A stretch of DNA of 64,000 nt from JAPUEK01 sp963815355 (GCA_963815355.1 CAWFGJ010000018.1:62001-126000); one strand, 5' to 3'. Shown: positions 26,013-34,675, counted from the stretch's first letter. Notes: generated by a model from the sequence alone, not told the origin. Program-made: numbers and translations.

Positions 26013-26903
26013 GTGAGGCAAGCCCCCACAGCCTTGTTCTGCGCGGGTGCGGTGAAAGCCGGCACCAGCTGGCTTTGGGATTATCTCGCAAGCCATCCCG
26101 AAGCGCATCTGCGCTCGGTAAAGGAAGTGCAGTTCTTTGATCGGCTCGAAAATGGTGGCCTTGTGCATCGGGCGCGACGCCTTGGCAGGGAAATCAAAGC
26201 TCTGGAAGAAGAACTTGCGAACGGAAACCCGAAGTGGCCGGTCTGGATCGCGCGTCAGATTGCAGATCGGCGCGAGTTGCAGGCCGTTATGCTTTCCGAG
26301 GAAGCCGCGGTGCCGGGTTATGTCAATTATTTGACAGAAGCTGCGGGCGACAAGCGGCTGGTTGGTGATATGACACCGGAATACGGGTTGCTGCCCGTCT
26401 CGCGGATGAAGTCCATTTCGGCCCTGATGCCCGACACGCGTTGGGTTCTGTTGATGCGCGATCCGGTTGCGCGTCTTTGGAGCCATGTTCGTATGCTTAC
26501 GCGGCGAACCAAATGCGCGCCGTCTGAATTTTCAGTCGTTGCGGCCGAGAAATTCGAGGCGGTTATGGATGGCGCCGCAGAAGATGTTGTCGTGCGTTCG
26601 GACTATGCTGGTATCTACCAGCGGTTGGAGCAGGCAGTTGCCCCTGAAAAGCGGCTTGTGATGTTTTACGAACGGCTCATGACGGCGGAAGGGGTGGCGC
26701 AAGTCACGCAGTTTCTTGGTCTTGCCGCTCATCCTGCCAAACTGGAAAAGCGCGTGCATGAAGGCGTGCCGCTGCAAATGCCTGCCGCCTTTCGCGAACG
26801 TGCGCGCGAGTGGCTCGCCCCGCAATATGCCTTTGTGGCCGAAACCTGGGGGCTTCCGTGCGAATGGGAAGCACATCCCGAACTTAGAAGCGAGGTTGCC
26901 TGA
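26013..26903 (+). CDS. Sulfotransferase-family protein inserted between nuoC and nuoD
   Basis: This is a PAPS-dependent sulfotransferase-like protein (296 aa) from the GTG at 26013. The 5'-phosphosulfate loop CAGAVKAGTSWLWDYLASHP is at residues 10-29, with Lys15 and the Gly-Thr-Ser that bind PAPS. The 3'-phosphate segment WVLLMRDPVARLWSH with Arg, Asp and Ser lies near 145-160. The GTG follows AAGG by 9 nt; longer readings overlap nuoC in another frame. The stop overlaps the nuoD start (TGATG). The gene is tightly packed within the operon, so it should be co-expressed with complex I. The acceptor is unknown, and I know of no sulfated complex I component. Confidence 0.85.
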   Translation: MRQAPTALFCAGAVKAGTSWLWDYLASHPEAHLRSVKEVQFFDRLENGGLVHRARRLGREIKALEEELANGNPKWPVWIARQIADRRELQAVMLSEEAAVPGYVNYLTEAAGDKRLVGDMTPEYGLLPVSRMKSISALMPDTRWVLLMRDPVARLWSHVRMLTRRTKCAPSEFSVVAAEKFEAVMDGAAEDVVVRSDYAGIYQRLEQAVAPEKRLVMFYERLMTAEGVAQVTQFLGLAAHPAKLEKRVHEGVPLQMPAAFRERAREWLAPQYAFVAETWGLPCEWEAHPELRSEVA

Positions 26904-28138
26904 TGGACGGCGATATTCGTCAGAATTCTTATGACGACGGTTCACGCGACGCCTTGACGGGCGAGCAGCGCATCCGAAACTTCAACATCAACTTTGGCCC
27001 GCAACACCCTGCGGCCCACGGCGTGTTGCGGTTGGTGCTGGAACTTGACGGAGAGATCGTGGAGCGCTGTGACCCGCACATCGGGTTGCTCCATCGTGGC
27101 ACCGAAAAGCTGATGGAAAGCCGCACCTATCTTCAAAACCTGCCCTATTTCGACCGGCTGGACTATGTCGCGCCGATGAACCAGGAACATGCTTGGTGTC
27201 TGGCAATCGAACGGCTCACGGGAACGCCTGTTCCGCGCCGGGCCAGCCTGATCCGGGTGCTCTATTCTGAAATCGGTCGAATCCTGAACCATTTGCTGAA
27301 CGTAACCACGCAGGCGATGGACGTTGGTGCGCTGACGCCCCCACTTTGGGGCTTTGAAGAGCGTGAGAAGCTGATGGTGTTCTATGAACGCGCCAGTGGG
27401 GCACGTTTGCACGCCGCCTATTTCCGGCCCGGTGGTGTTCATCAGGATCTGACCCCAGAACTGATCGACGACATCGACGCTTGGGCGGACCAGTTCCCCC
27501 GCGTTCTTGATGATTTACATGGGTTGCTGACCGAAAACCGCATCTTCAAGCAGCGAAACGCCGATATTGGCATCGTGACCGAAGATGACATCCTGAAGTG
27601 GGGTTATTCTGGGGTTATGGTGCGAGGATCCGGCCTCGCATGGGACCTGCGCAGAAGCCAGCCTTATGAGTGCTACGACGAATTCGACTTCAAAGTGCCT
27701 GTTGGCAAGAACGGCGATTGCTATGATCGTTATCTTTGTCGGATGGCCGAGATGACGGAATCCCTGTCCATCATCAAGCAGGCGCTGGCAAAGCTCCGGG
27801 TTGAAAAGGGCGATATTCTGTCGCGCGGTAAGATCACGCCTCCGAAGCGCGGTGAAATGAAGACGTCGATGGAAGCGCTGATCCATCACTTCAAACTGTA
27901 CACCGAGGGTTTCCATGTACCCGCAGGTGAGGTTTATGCCTCGGTTGAAGCGCCAAAGGGTGAGTTCGGCGTCTATCTGGTCGCAGATGGGTCTAACAAA
28001 CCCTACCGCGCAAAAATCAGGGCTCCGGGATATATGCACCTGCAATCCATGGACTATATCTGCAAAGGCCATCAGCTTGCTGATGTATCCGCGATCATCG
28101 GCACGATGGATATCGTGTTCGGGGAGGTTGACCGTTAA
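26903..28138 (+). CDS. nuoD: NADH-quinone oxidoreductase subunit D
   Basis: NuoD (49-kDa type, 411 aa) forms the quinone pocket with NuoB. It shows NFGPQHPAAHGVLRL near the N-terminus with the quinone-binding His, IGLLHRGTEKLMESRTY, the central ERASGARLHAAYFRPGG, and the hydrogenase-like C-terminus APGYMHLQSMDYICKGHQLADVSAIIGTMDIVFGEVDR read in segments. The start overlaps the stop of the sulfotransferase and its stop overlaps nuoE (TAATG), so the three genes are translationally coupled. Confidence 0.97.
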   Translation: MDGDIRQNSYDDGSRDALTGEQRIRNFNINFGPQHPAAHGVLRLVLELDGEIVERCDPHIGLLHRGTEKLMESRTYLQNLPYFDRLDYVAPMNQEHAWCLAIERLTGTPVPRRASLIRVLYSEIGRILNHLLNVTTQAMDVGALTPPLWGFEEREKLMVFYERASGARLHAAYFRPGGVHQDLTPELIDDIDAWADQFPRVLDDLHGLLTENRIFKQRNADIGIVTEDDILKWGYSGVMVRGSGLAWDLRRSQPYECYDEFDFKVPVGKNGDCYDRYLCRMAEMTESLSIIKQALAKLRVEKGDILSRGKITPPKRGEMKTSMEALIHHFKLYTEGFHVPAGEVYASVEAPKGEFGVYLVADGSNKPYRAKIRAPGYMHLQSMDYICKGHQLADVSAIIGTMDIVFGEVDR

Positions 28139-29352
28139 TGCTGCGCCGTCTTCATAAAGATCAACCCGCCTCTTTCGAATTCACCCCGGCGAACCTTGCC
28201 TGGGCTCAGGGGCAGATTTCCAAATATCCTGAAGGTCGTCAGGCTTCGGCAATTATTCCGTTGCTCTGGCGGGCGCAGGAACAGCATGGCTGGCTGACGC
28301 GCCCTGCGATCGAACACATCGCCAACATGTTGGGTCTGGCTTACATACGTGCTTTGGAAGTGGCGACCTTTTACTTTATGTTCCAACTGCAACCTGTTGG
28401 TTCGGTTGCGCATATCCAGATATGTGGGACGACCTCCTGTATGATTTGCGGGGCGGAGGAATTGATCGCGGTCTGTAAGGAATTGATTGCCTCGCAGCCG
28501 CATGCCCTTTCGGCGGACGGCAAGTTTTCTTGGGAAGAAGTTGAGTGCCTCGGCGCTTGCGCCAACGCGCCGATGGCGCAAATCGGCAAGGACTATTATG
28601 AAGATCTGAGCGCGGACAAATTGCGTGAGCTTGTTGGAAAGTTCTCCAAAGGAGAGGTTCCGACTCCGGGCTCACAAATTGGTCGCTATGCGGCGGAGCC
28701 TTTGTCGGGGCTGACGTCGCTAAAGGATTTTGCGGTCGGTCGGGCCACGTATAATGCTTCGGTGCATAACGCGGTCGAGATCGGCGACACCATCAAGCGG
28801 ATCGACGGCACCGAAGTGCCGCTGACCACTCCGTGGTTGGGCAAAGCGGCCCGTGGGGGCAAGGCGTCGGTCGATGTGAAGGCTGCTTCAGTAGCGACAT
28901 CTGCCTCGACAGGGGCAGAAAAGGCAGAGACGCAAGAGGAAAAGCTCGCCCGTGCCGCGGCTCGGGGAGAGCGGCGAGCGGCCAAGGCCGTGCTTTTGGC
29001 GGATCGGGCGTCGAAAGCCGAGAGCAAACCTGACGCGAAAGTTGAAGAGGTTTCGCAGGTAGCTGCCGAGACCCAACCAAGCGCTTTGCCCGCTGCGCGG
29101 GGCGGCGTGCCAGATGACCTGAAGCGGATTGAGGGCATCGGCCCTGCGCTTGAAAAACTATGCCACTCGCTGGGCGTTTTCCACTATGACCAGATCGCTG
29201 CTTGGGGTGCCGGGGAAGTGGCGTGGATGGACCAAAACCTGAAAGGGTTTAAGGGACGTGTCACGCGCGATAAATGGGTCGTTCAGGCGAAACTGATCCT
29301 TGAGGTGGGGCTGGATGAATTCCTGCGCCGTGCCAAAACCAATGACTACTGA
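28138..29352 (+). CDS. nuoE: NADH-quinone oxidoreductase subunit E with long C-terminal extension
   Basis: NuoE (24-kDa type) holds the off-path [2Fe-2S] cluster N1a next to FMN. The thioredoxin-like core occupies about residues 15-185, with ligands in CGTTSCM and ECLGACANAP. The protein is 404 aa, roughly twice the bacterial norm. An Ala/Glu/Lys-rich linker covers about residues 245-320, and a final domain (320-404) contains DDLKRIEGIGPALEKLCHSL, a helix-hairpin-helix motif like those added to other Rhodobacteraceae proteins. R. capsulatus NuoE is also known to be long. The role of the tail is unknown. Confidence 0.95.
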   Translation: MLRRLHKDQPASFEFTPANLAWAQGQISKYPEGRQASAIIPLLWRAQEQHGWLTRPAIEHIANMLGLAYIRALEVATFYFMFQLQPVGSVAHIQICGTTSCMICGAEELIAVCKELIASQPHALSADGKFSWEEVECLGACANAPMAQIGKDYYEDLSADKLRELVGKFSKGEVPTPGSQIGRYAAEPLSGLTSLKDFAVGRATYNASVHNAVEIGDTIKRIDGTEVPLTTPWLGKAARGGKASVDVKAASVATSASTGAEKAETQEEKLARAAARGERRAAKAVLLADRASKAESKPDAKVEEVSQVAAETQPSALPAARGGVPDDLKRIEGIGPALEKLCHSLGVFHYDQIAAWGAGEVAWMDQNLKGFKGRVTRDKWVVQAKLILEVGLDEFLRRAKTNDY

Positions 29353-29366
29353 GAGGACGCACAGCG

Positions 29367-29600
29367 ATGTCAGATCATCACGCTGAAGTGCAGGGGCCGT
29401 GGGCGGGGGGCTGGATGGTTGCCGCCATTGCCGGGCTGTTCGCTGCGTTTGCTGCGCGGCTCATCGGTGATGTGGGGATGAGCCCTGCAGTTTTGATAGG
29501 TCTGGTGACGTTTGGGGTGTTTGGCGTGCTGCTCGGTTCTGGCGGGGTTGAACTGAGCGTTGCCGCCGATGATGACGCCCATGGTCATGGGCATCATTGA
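29367..29600 (+). CDS. Small membrane protein between nuoE and nuoF
   Basis: This 77-aa protein has two hydrophobic segments (about residues 14-32 and 38-56) and a soluble tail rich in His and Asp (DDDAHGHGHH). The ATG has GAGGA upstream. Similar unidentified reading frames interrupt nuo/nqo operons of Paracoccus and Rhodobacter. The His-rich end could bind metal, but this is inference. Confidence 0.65.
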   Translation: MSDHHAEVQGPWAGGWMVAAIAGLFAAFAARLIGDVGMSPAVLIGLVTFGVFGVLLGSGGVELSVAADDDAHGHGHH

Positions 29601-29609
29601 GGTTCAAAG

Positions 29610-29831
29610 ATGGCAGGTTCCGATCCCAATAGCGACCAAACGGCCCGACAGATCCGGTTGGTCGCGCTGGTGATTGCAGGAACAATGTTACTGTGGATGG
29701 GAGCGCAATTCGTCGGGGGAGAAATGGGCTGGCCGCTCAAATACTCATTCCTCTTCGATCTTGCTGCTTTGGCCGGGTTCGTTTGGGCCTTGGTCGTGAC
29801 ATATCAGATCTGGCGCAGGCGTCAGGGTTAG
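29610..29831 (+). CDS. Small membrane protein (probably DUF5337) before nuoF
   Basis: This 73-aa protein has a charged N-terminus (SDPNSDQTARQIR) and two membrane helices joined by GGEMGWPLKYSF, ending with basic WRRRQG. I believe it corresponds to the Rhodobacteraceae family DUF5337, found next to nuoF; the family number is from memory. Spacing to its neighbours (9 and 12 nt) shows it belongs to the operon. It may be an accessory or assembly protein. Confidence 0.65.
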   Translation: MAGSDPNSDQTARQIRLVALVIAGTMLLWMGAQFVGGEMGWPLKYSFLFDLAALAGFVWALVVTYQIWRRRQG

Positions 29832-29843
29832 GAAGGGGCAATC

Positions 29844-31139
29844 ATGCTCAAGGATCAGGACCGCATCTTTACCAACCTTTACGGGATGCACGACCGCAGC
29901 CTTGCCGGGGCCAAAAAGCGTGGCCACTGGGATGGCACCGCCGGATTGATCGCGCTTGGCCGCGACAAGCTTGTCGAGATCATAAAGGCTTCGGGCCTGC
30001 GCGGGCGAGGCGGGGCGGGGTTTCCGACCGGGTTGAAATGGTCCTTTATGCCAAAGCAATCGGATGGGCGGCCGTCATATCTGGTGATCAACGCGGATGA
30101 ATCGGAACCCGGCACCTGCAAGGACCGTGAGATCATGCGGCATGACCCGCACACGTTGATTGAGGGCGCGCTTATCGCCTCTTTCGCAATGGGGGCAAAC
30201 GCCTGCTATATCTACATTCGTGGTGAGTATATCCGCGAGCGTGAAGCGCTGCAGGCCGCTATTGATGAATGCTATGACGCGGGGCTTTTGGGCAAGGACG
30301 CCGCCAAGTCCGGCTGGGATTTTGACCTATACTTGCACCACGGCGCGGGCGCGTACATTTGTGGTGAGGAAACTGCGCTTCTGGAAAGCCTTGAGGGCAA
30401 AAAGGGCATGCCGCGGATGAAGCCGCCATTTCCTGCAGGCTCTGGCCTTTATGGTTGCCCGACAACGGTGAACAACGTGGAGTTGATCGCGGTTGTTCCG
30501 ACCATTCTGCGGCGTGGCGCAGAATGGTTTTCGGGATTTGGCCGGCCGAACAACGCGGGCACGAAGTTGTTTGGGATATCAGGCCATGTGAACAATCCTT
30601 GCGTGGTCGAAGAAGCAATGTCGATTCCGCTGAAACAATTGCTTGAAGAGCATTGTGGCGGGGTACGCGGCGGCTGGAAGAACCTTAAGGCGGTCATTCC
30701 CGGCGGCTCTTCCGTGCCGTTGTTGACGCAAAGTCAGTGCGATGATGCGATCATGGATTTCGACTGGTTGCGTGAGCAGCGCTCAGGTCTCGGGACAGCG
30801 GCCGTCATTGTGATGGATCAGTCGACGGATGTGATCAAAGCCATCTGGCGCCTGTCGAAATTCTACAAACATGAGAGCTGTGGCCAATGCACCCCGTGCC
30901 GTGAAGGAACGGGCTGGATGATGCGGGTCATGGACCGCCTTGTGCGGGGGGACGCAGAGGTTGAGGAAATCGACATGCTGATTTCCGTGACGAAACAGGT
31001 TGAGGGCCACACCATCTGCGCCCTAGGCGATGCGGCCGCTTGGCCGATCCAAGGTTTGGTTCGTGCGTTCCGCGAAGAGATCGAGGATCGGATCAAAGCC
31101 AAGAAGACAGGCCGCATGGGCGCGATGGCGGCTGAATAG
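29844..31139 (+). CDS. nuoF: NADH-quinone oxidoreductase subunit F
   Basis: NuoF (51-kDa type, 431 aa) oxidises NADH with FMN and passes electrons to cluster N3. The NADH/FMN glycine loop GLRGRGGAGFPTGLKW is near residue 52, GAGAYICGEETALLESLEG near 170-188, and the [4Fe-4S] ligands are in SCGQCTPCREG and HTICALGD. GGAAGGGG precedes the ATG. The stop is immediately followed by the GTG of a small lipoprotein gene. Confidence 0.97.
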   Translation: MLKDQDRIFTNLYGMHDRSLAGAKKRGHWDGTAGLIALGRDKLVEIIKASGLRGRGGAGFPTGLKWSFMPKQSDGRPSYLVINADESEPGTCKDREIMRHDPHTLIEGALIASFAMGANACYIYIRGEYIREREALQAAIDECYDAGLLGKDAAKSGWDFDLYLHHGAGAYICGEETALLESLEGKKGMPRMKPPFPAGSGLYGCPTTVNNVELIAVVPTILRRGAEWFSGFGRPNNAGTKLFGISGHVNNPCVVEEAMSIPLKQLLEEHCGGVRGGWKNLKAVIPGGSSVPLLTQSQCDDAIMDFDWLREQRSGLGTAAVIVMDQSTDVIKAIWRLSKFYKHESCGQCTPCREGTGWMMRVMDRLVRGDAEVEEIDMLISVTKQVEGHTICALGDAAAWPIQGLVRAFREEIEDRIKAKKTGRMGAMAAE

Positions 31140-31454
31140 GTGAAATTCCGAGCTATCATAGGGCTGGCTTTGCTGGCGGGTTGCGGATCAGATCCTGCCC
31201 CCATGCCTCTCGCGGCTTCGGGGCCGGTTGAACTGCGCCTGTCCGGCGCGGCCTACCTCGCCGACTTGCAGCCGACATTGACCGGTGCCGACCTGCGTAT
31301 CACGCGTCAAGAACCGCCCTTCAACTATTCTGAGGGTGCGTTGGCCAAGCAGGTCGCGCTGCAGTTTTGCTCGGGTCGCGGACAGCGTTTGGATCCGCGC
31401 GCGATCGGGCAATTCATCGGCGACTATTGGCGCTTTGACGGGGGGTGCCTGTGA
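31140..31454 (+). CDS. Small lipoprotein after nuoF
   Basis: The GTG directly after the nuoF stop begins a 104-aa protein with a lipoprotein signal (lipobox LLAGC, Cys at about 15). The rest (VELRLSGAAYLADLQPTLTG, ALAKQVALQFC) has two further cysteines but no known family signature that I can identify. It is probably an outer-membrane or periplasmic lipoprotein co-translated with nuoF. Confidence 0.6.
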   Translation: MKFRAIIGLALLAGCGSDPAPMPLAASGPVELRLSGAAYLADLQPTLTGADLRITRQEPPFNYSEGALAKQVALQFCSGRGQRLDPRAIGQFIGDYWRFDGGCL

Positions 31455-31561
31455 TGAACTGCGTCTTAGATGGCTTGAAAGCGCTCAATTTGCCCTCTTG
31501 TCATGGCATATCAACACGTTCGGCTCCAAGTAACATGGCAGTCAAAGCCATGGAGGCCACA

Positions 31562-31969
31562 ATGAAATCGAAATTCCTTCCCTTTATCCTTATCGCCGTT
31601 TTGCTGACGGGGCCGGCCTTTGCGCTGGAACCACTGCGCGAGGAAAAGCACATCAACGACAGCTTGGTTGCTGGACGTGTTGGTGACGTGATCCGAAATG
31701 AATGCTCCTCTATCAGCGCAAAGATGTTCGTGGTTTTGCAAAAACTCAACGAACTTGAAAGCTATGCCCGTGCGCAGGGGTATACCGAGGCTGAGGTTAA
31801 AGCCTTTCTAAAGGACAAGACGGAAAAGGCCCGGATCAAGCTGCTTGCCGAGACGTATCTGAAGCAGGCTGGGGCCGTTCCGGGCGACGAGGAAAGCTAT
31901 TGCAAAGTCGGTCGTGACGAAATTGCAAAAGGGTCCCTCGCGGGCAGTCTGTTGAGGTCGTGGAAATGA
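31562..31969 (+). CDS. Secreted DUF5333-type protein
   Basis: This is a 135-aa exported protein. The signal peptide MKSKFLPFILIAVLLTGPAF is followed by a helical domain, EPLREEKHINDSLVAGRVGD, with two cysteines (NECSSIS, SYCKVG) that could form a disulfide. I recall this as DUF5333, a Rhodobacteraceae family. GGAGG at 31552-31556 puts the start at 31562 rather than upstream in the lipoprotein gene. The periplasmic location beside complex I genes suggests an accessory role, not proven. Confidence 0.7.
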   Translation: MKSKFLPFILIAVLLTGPAFALEPLREEKHINDSLVAGRVGDVIRNECSSISAKMFVVLQKLNELESYARAQGYTEAEVKAFLKDKTEKARIKLLAETYLKQAGAVPGDEESYCKVGRDEIAKGSLAGSLLRSWK

Positions 31970-32220
31970 TCTCCAGGGCTGGGCAACATGCTTTCGGACA
32001 GAACTCGGGGGCCAGATTGGCCCTCGAGGGCTGTTTTGAGGATTTGCTGCCTGCGCTTGGGACTGGTGGACGGAGGGCGTTTGCGGTCGTGCATAAACCC
32101 TTTGAGAGGCTTGCAGTTTTGAAGGCAAACGGCGATACGGGCCGGACAAATGATCGGTCCAGCGGAAAACATGCGCAGTCTTGGAAAACCCAAGGCTGCA
32201 CCGGGATGGCAGCGGAGTAA
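31966..32220 (+). CDS. Possible 84-aa protein before nuoG
   Basis: ATG 31966 overlaps the stop of the preceding gene (ATGA) and the frame ends 4 nt before nuoG, the spacing expected of an operon gene. The product (MISRAGQHAFGQ and a basic Gly/Thr/Lys-rich end) uses rare AGG/AGA arginine codons and has no recognised motif. It may be a real small protein or a noncoding spacer. Confidence 0.35.
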   Translation: MISRAGQHAFGQNSGARLALEGCFEDLLPALGTGGRRAFAVVHKPFERLAVLKANGDTGRTNDRSSGKHAQSWKTQGCTGMAAE

Positions 32221-32224
32221 GCTG

Positions 32225-34246
32225 ATGACGAACCTGAAGAAGATCAGCATTGACGGCATCGAAGTCGAAGTAGATGGGGCGATGACCATCATTCAGGCAG
32301 CTGAAGTTGCCGGGGTGGAAATCCCTCGTTTTTGCTACCATGAGCGTCTGACCATCGCAGGAAACTGCCGCATGTGTTTGGTTGAGGTCGTTGGGGGCCC
32401 GCCCAAGCCTGCCGCAAGTTGCGCTATGCAAGTGCGCGACCTGCGTCCGGGCCCGAACGGCGAGGCGCCGCTGGTCAAAACCAAAAGCCCGATGGTCAAG
32501 AAGGCCCGTGAGGGCGTTATGGAATTCCTGTTGATCAACCATCCGCTGGATTGCCCAATTTGCGATCAGGGCGGTGAGTGCGATCTGCAAGATCAGGCTA
32601 TGGCTTACGGCGTCGATTTCTCCCGCTACCGCGAGCCAAAACGTGCAAGCGAAGACCTGAATCTTGGTCCTTTGGTCGAGACGAAGATGACGCGCTGCAT
32701 TTCCTGCACCCGCTGCGTGCGCTTCACGACCGAAGTGGCTGGCATCACCCAAATGGGGCAGACGGGTCGGGGCGAAGATTCAGAGATCACCTCATACCTG
32801 AACTTGACGTTGGACTCGAATCTTCAGGGCAATATCATTGATCTCTGCCCGGTTGGTGCGCTTACCTCCAAACCCTATGCTTTCACCGCGCGTCCTTGGG
32901 AATTGACCAAGACCGAAAGCATCGATGTGATGGACGCATTGGGTTCCAATATCCGCGTCGATACCAAGGGCCGCGAAGTTATGCGCTTCTTGCCGCGCAA
33001 CCACGATGGCGTGAACGAAGAGTGGATTTCTGACAAAACCCGCTTTGTGTGGGATGGTTTGCGCCGTCAGCGCCTGGATACGCCCTATATCCGCGAAGGC
33101 GGCAAGTTGCGCAAAGCGACTTGGGGAGAGGCGCTTAGTGCCGCCGCCGCTGCGATGAAGGGTAAGAAAGTCGCTGCTTTGGTTGGTGACTTGGCTCCGG
33201 TAGAGGCCGCTTTTTCGTTGAAAGCTTTGGTCGAGGGCCTTGGTGGCAAGATTGAATGTCGGACCGACGGGGCAAAACTGCCTGCTGGCAATCGCTCTGC
33301 TTATGTGGGTACCGCTGCGATCGAAGACATTGATGCTGCGAAGACGATCTACCTGATCGGGACCAACCCGCGCGTGGAAGCACCGGTTCTTAACGCCCGT
33401 ATTCGGCGTGCTTGGATCAACGGCGCAAATGTTGTGCTTATTGGGCAAGCGGTCGATTTGACCTATGAGTATAGCCACGTGGGTCAGGATCGCGCGGCAC
33501 TTGCAGCTGAGGCTGGCAAGGCCTTTTCTGACGACGCAAAGGCGGCGACGTCTTTGGTCATTGTTGGGCAGGGCGCACTGAACGAAGCGGACGGGGAAGC
33601 GGTTCTTTCCCATGCGATGAAGCTGGCGGGCGCGTCTAACTCCAAACTCCTTATTCTGCACACGGCCGCTTCGCGCGTTGGTTCTATGGACGTGGGCGCC
33701 GTGACCGAGGGCGGTTTGGCGGCTGCAACCGATGGCGCCGAAATCATCTACAACCTCGGCTCTGATGAGGTTGAAATCGCTGCCGGCCCGTTTGTGATCT
33801 ACCAGGGCAGCCACGGTGATCGGGGTGCGATGCGCGCTGACATCATCCTGCCGGGTGCGGCTTATACCGAAGAGAACGGCCTGTTTGTCAACACTGAGGG
33901 CCGCCCTCAACTTGCTATCCGGGCTGGTTTTGCCCCGGGCCAGGCCAAGGAAAACTGGGCGATCTTGCGGGCGCTGTCGGCTGAGATCGGGGCACAGTTG
34001 CCTTGGGATAGTCTGGCGCAATTGCGTGCGGCATTGGTTCTGGCCCATCCCAATCTTGGGCGGATTGATGAAGTCGCTGAAAACAACTGGGCGCCGCTTG
34101 AACTCCGCGATCTGGGCAAGGCGACTTTCCGTCCTGCGATCCGAGAGTTCTACCTGACCAATCCAATCGCCAGAGCCTCTGCTGTGATGGGCGAACTTGC
34201 GGCGCTTGCGTCCGAGCGGGCCAAGTCGGCCTTGGCGGCGGAGTAG
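32225..34246 (+). CDS. nuoG: NADH-quinone oxidoreductase subunit G
   Basis: NuoG (75-kDa type, 673 aa) carries most of the iron-sulfur chain. The N-terminal [2Fe-2S] ligands are in RFCYHERLTIAGNCRMCLVE; the His/Cys cluster N5 is in HPLDCPICDQGGECDLQD; cluster N4 ligands are in RCISCTRCVRF and DLCPVGAL. A molybdopterin-oxidoreductase-like domain without catalytic function follows. ATG 32225 has GGAG (32214-32217) and fits the family; the upstream ATG 32150 does not. Confidence 0.97.
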   Translation: MTNLKKISIDGIEVEVDGAMTIIQAAEVAGVEIPRFCYHERLTIAGNCRMCLVEVVGGPPKPAASCAMQVRDLRPGPNGEAPLVKTKSPMVKKAREGVMEFLLINHPLDCPICDQGGECDLQDQAMAYGVDFSRYREPKRASEDLNLGPLVETKMTRCISCTRCVRFTTEVAGITQMGQTGRGEDSEITSYLNLTLDSNLQGNIIDLCPVGALTSKPYAFTARPWELTKTESIDVMDALGSNIRVDTKGREVMRFLPRNHDGVNEEWISDKTRFVWDGLRRQRLDTPYIREGGKLRKATWGEALSAAAAAMKGKKVAALVGDLAPVEAAFSLKALVEGLGGKIECRTDGAKLPAGNRSAYVGTAAIEDIDAAKTIYLIGTNPRVEAPVLNARIRRAWINGANVVLIGQAVDLTYEYSHVGQDRAALAAEAGKAFSDDAKAATSLVIVGQGALNEADGEAVLSHAMKLAGASNSKLLILHTAASRVGSMDVGAVTEGGLAAATDGAEIIYNLGSDEVEIAAGPFVIYQGSHGDRGAMRADIILPGAAYTEENGLFVNTEGRPQLAIRAGFAPGQAKENWAILRALSAEIGAQLPWDSLAQLRAALVLAHPNLGRIDEVAENNWAPLELRDLGKATFRPAIREFYLTNPIARASAVMGELAALASERAKSALAAE

Positions 34247-34249
34247 ATA

Positions 34250-34660
34250 ATGCACCTGACCTCTGGCCAGCTTTTCGCATGCCTTGGGATCGCTTCGGCG
34301 CTTCTCTTTGGCTGTGCGGCTCAGGGCGGGTCAGGGGTTCAAAGCGCATATTCCCCTCAGTATCGGGGGATTGAGACGCTCTTGCTTGATGGAGATCTGG
34401 TTAACTTTCGGGTCGAAATGCAAGGTGCGCGCAACAAAGAAGACGTCGCAGCCTATGCACGATGCGCGGCGGCGCAGTATGCGTTGATCCGGGGCTTTGG
34501 ATTTGCGCGCCATGTACGAACAAATGTCGATAAAGCGGGTGGAACTTGGCGCGGGGATGCGGTTTACACCATCTCGGCGGCGCTGCCCAACGGGTTTAAA
34601 ACGATAGATGCCGAAGTAACCGTGCGCGACTGCGGCGCGCAGGGCATACCAACGGTTTGA
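34250..34660 (+). CDS. Lipoprotein between nuoG and nuoH
   Basis: This 136-aa protein has a lipoprotein signal (lipobox LLFGC, Cys 22) and a compact domain with ARCAAAQYALIRGFGFARHVR, GDAVYTISAALPNG and a final cysteine (RDCGAQG). The length and the Tyr-rich, alternating strand pattern suggest a small alpha/beta periplasmic domain. It begins 3 nt after nuoG and ends 15 nt before nuoH, so it is part of the operon. The family is not identified. Confidence 0.65.
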   Translation: MHLTSGQLFACLGIASALLFGCAAQGGSGVQSAYSPQYRGIETLLLDGDLVNFRVEMQGARNKEDVAAYARCAAAQYALIRGFGFARHVRTNVDKAGGTWRGDAVYTISAALPNGFKTIDAEVTVRDCGAQGIPTV

Positions 34661-34675
34661 GGGACGTGAGGGATC

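Noticed and set aside
29701..30100. 135-aa plus-strand frame overlapping the nuoF start
   Set aside because: Different frame from both nuoF and the small membrane protein, both of which have good starts and family features.
32792..34255. 487-aa minus-strand frame over nuoG
   Set aside because: Antisense shadow of a canonical nuoG.
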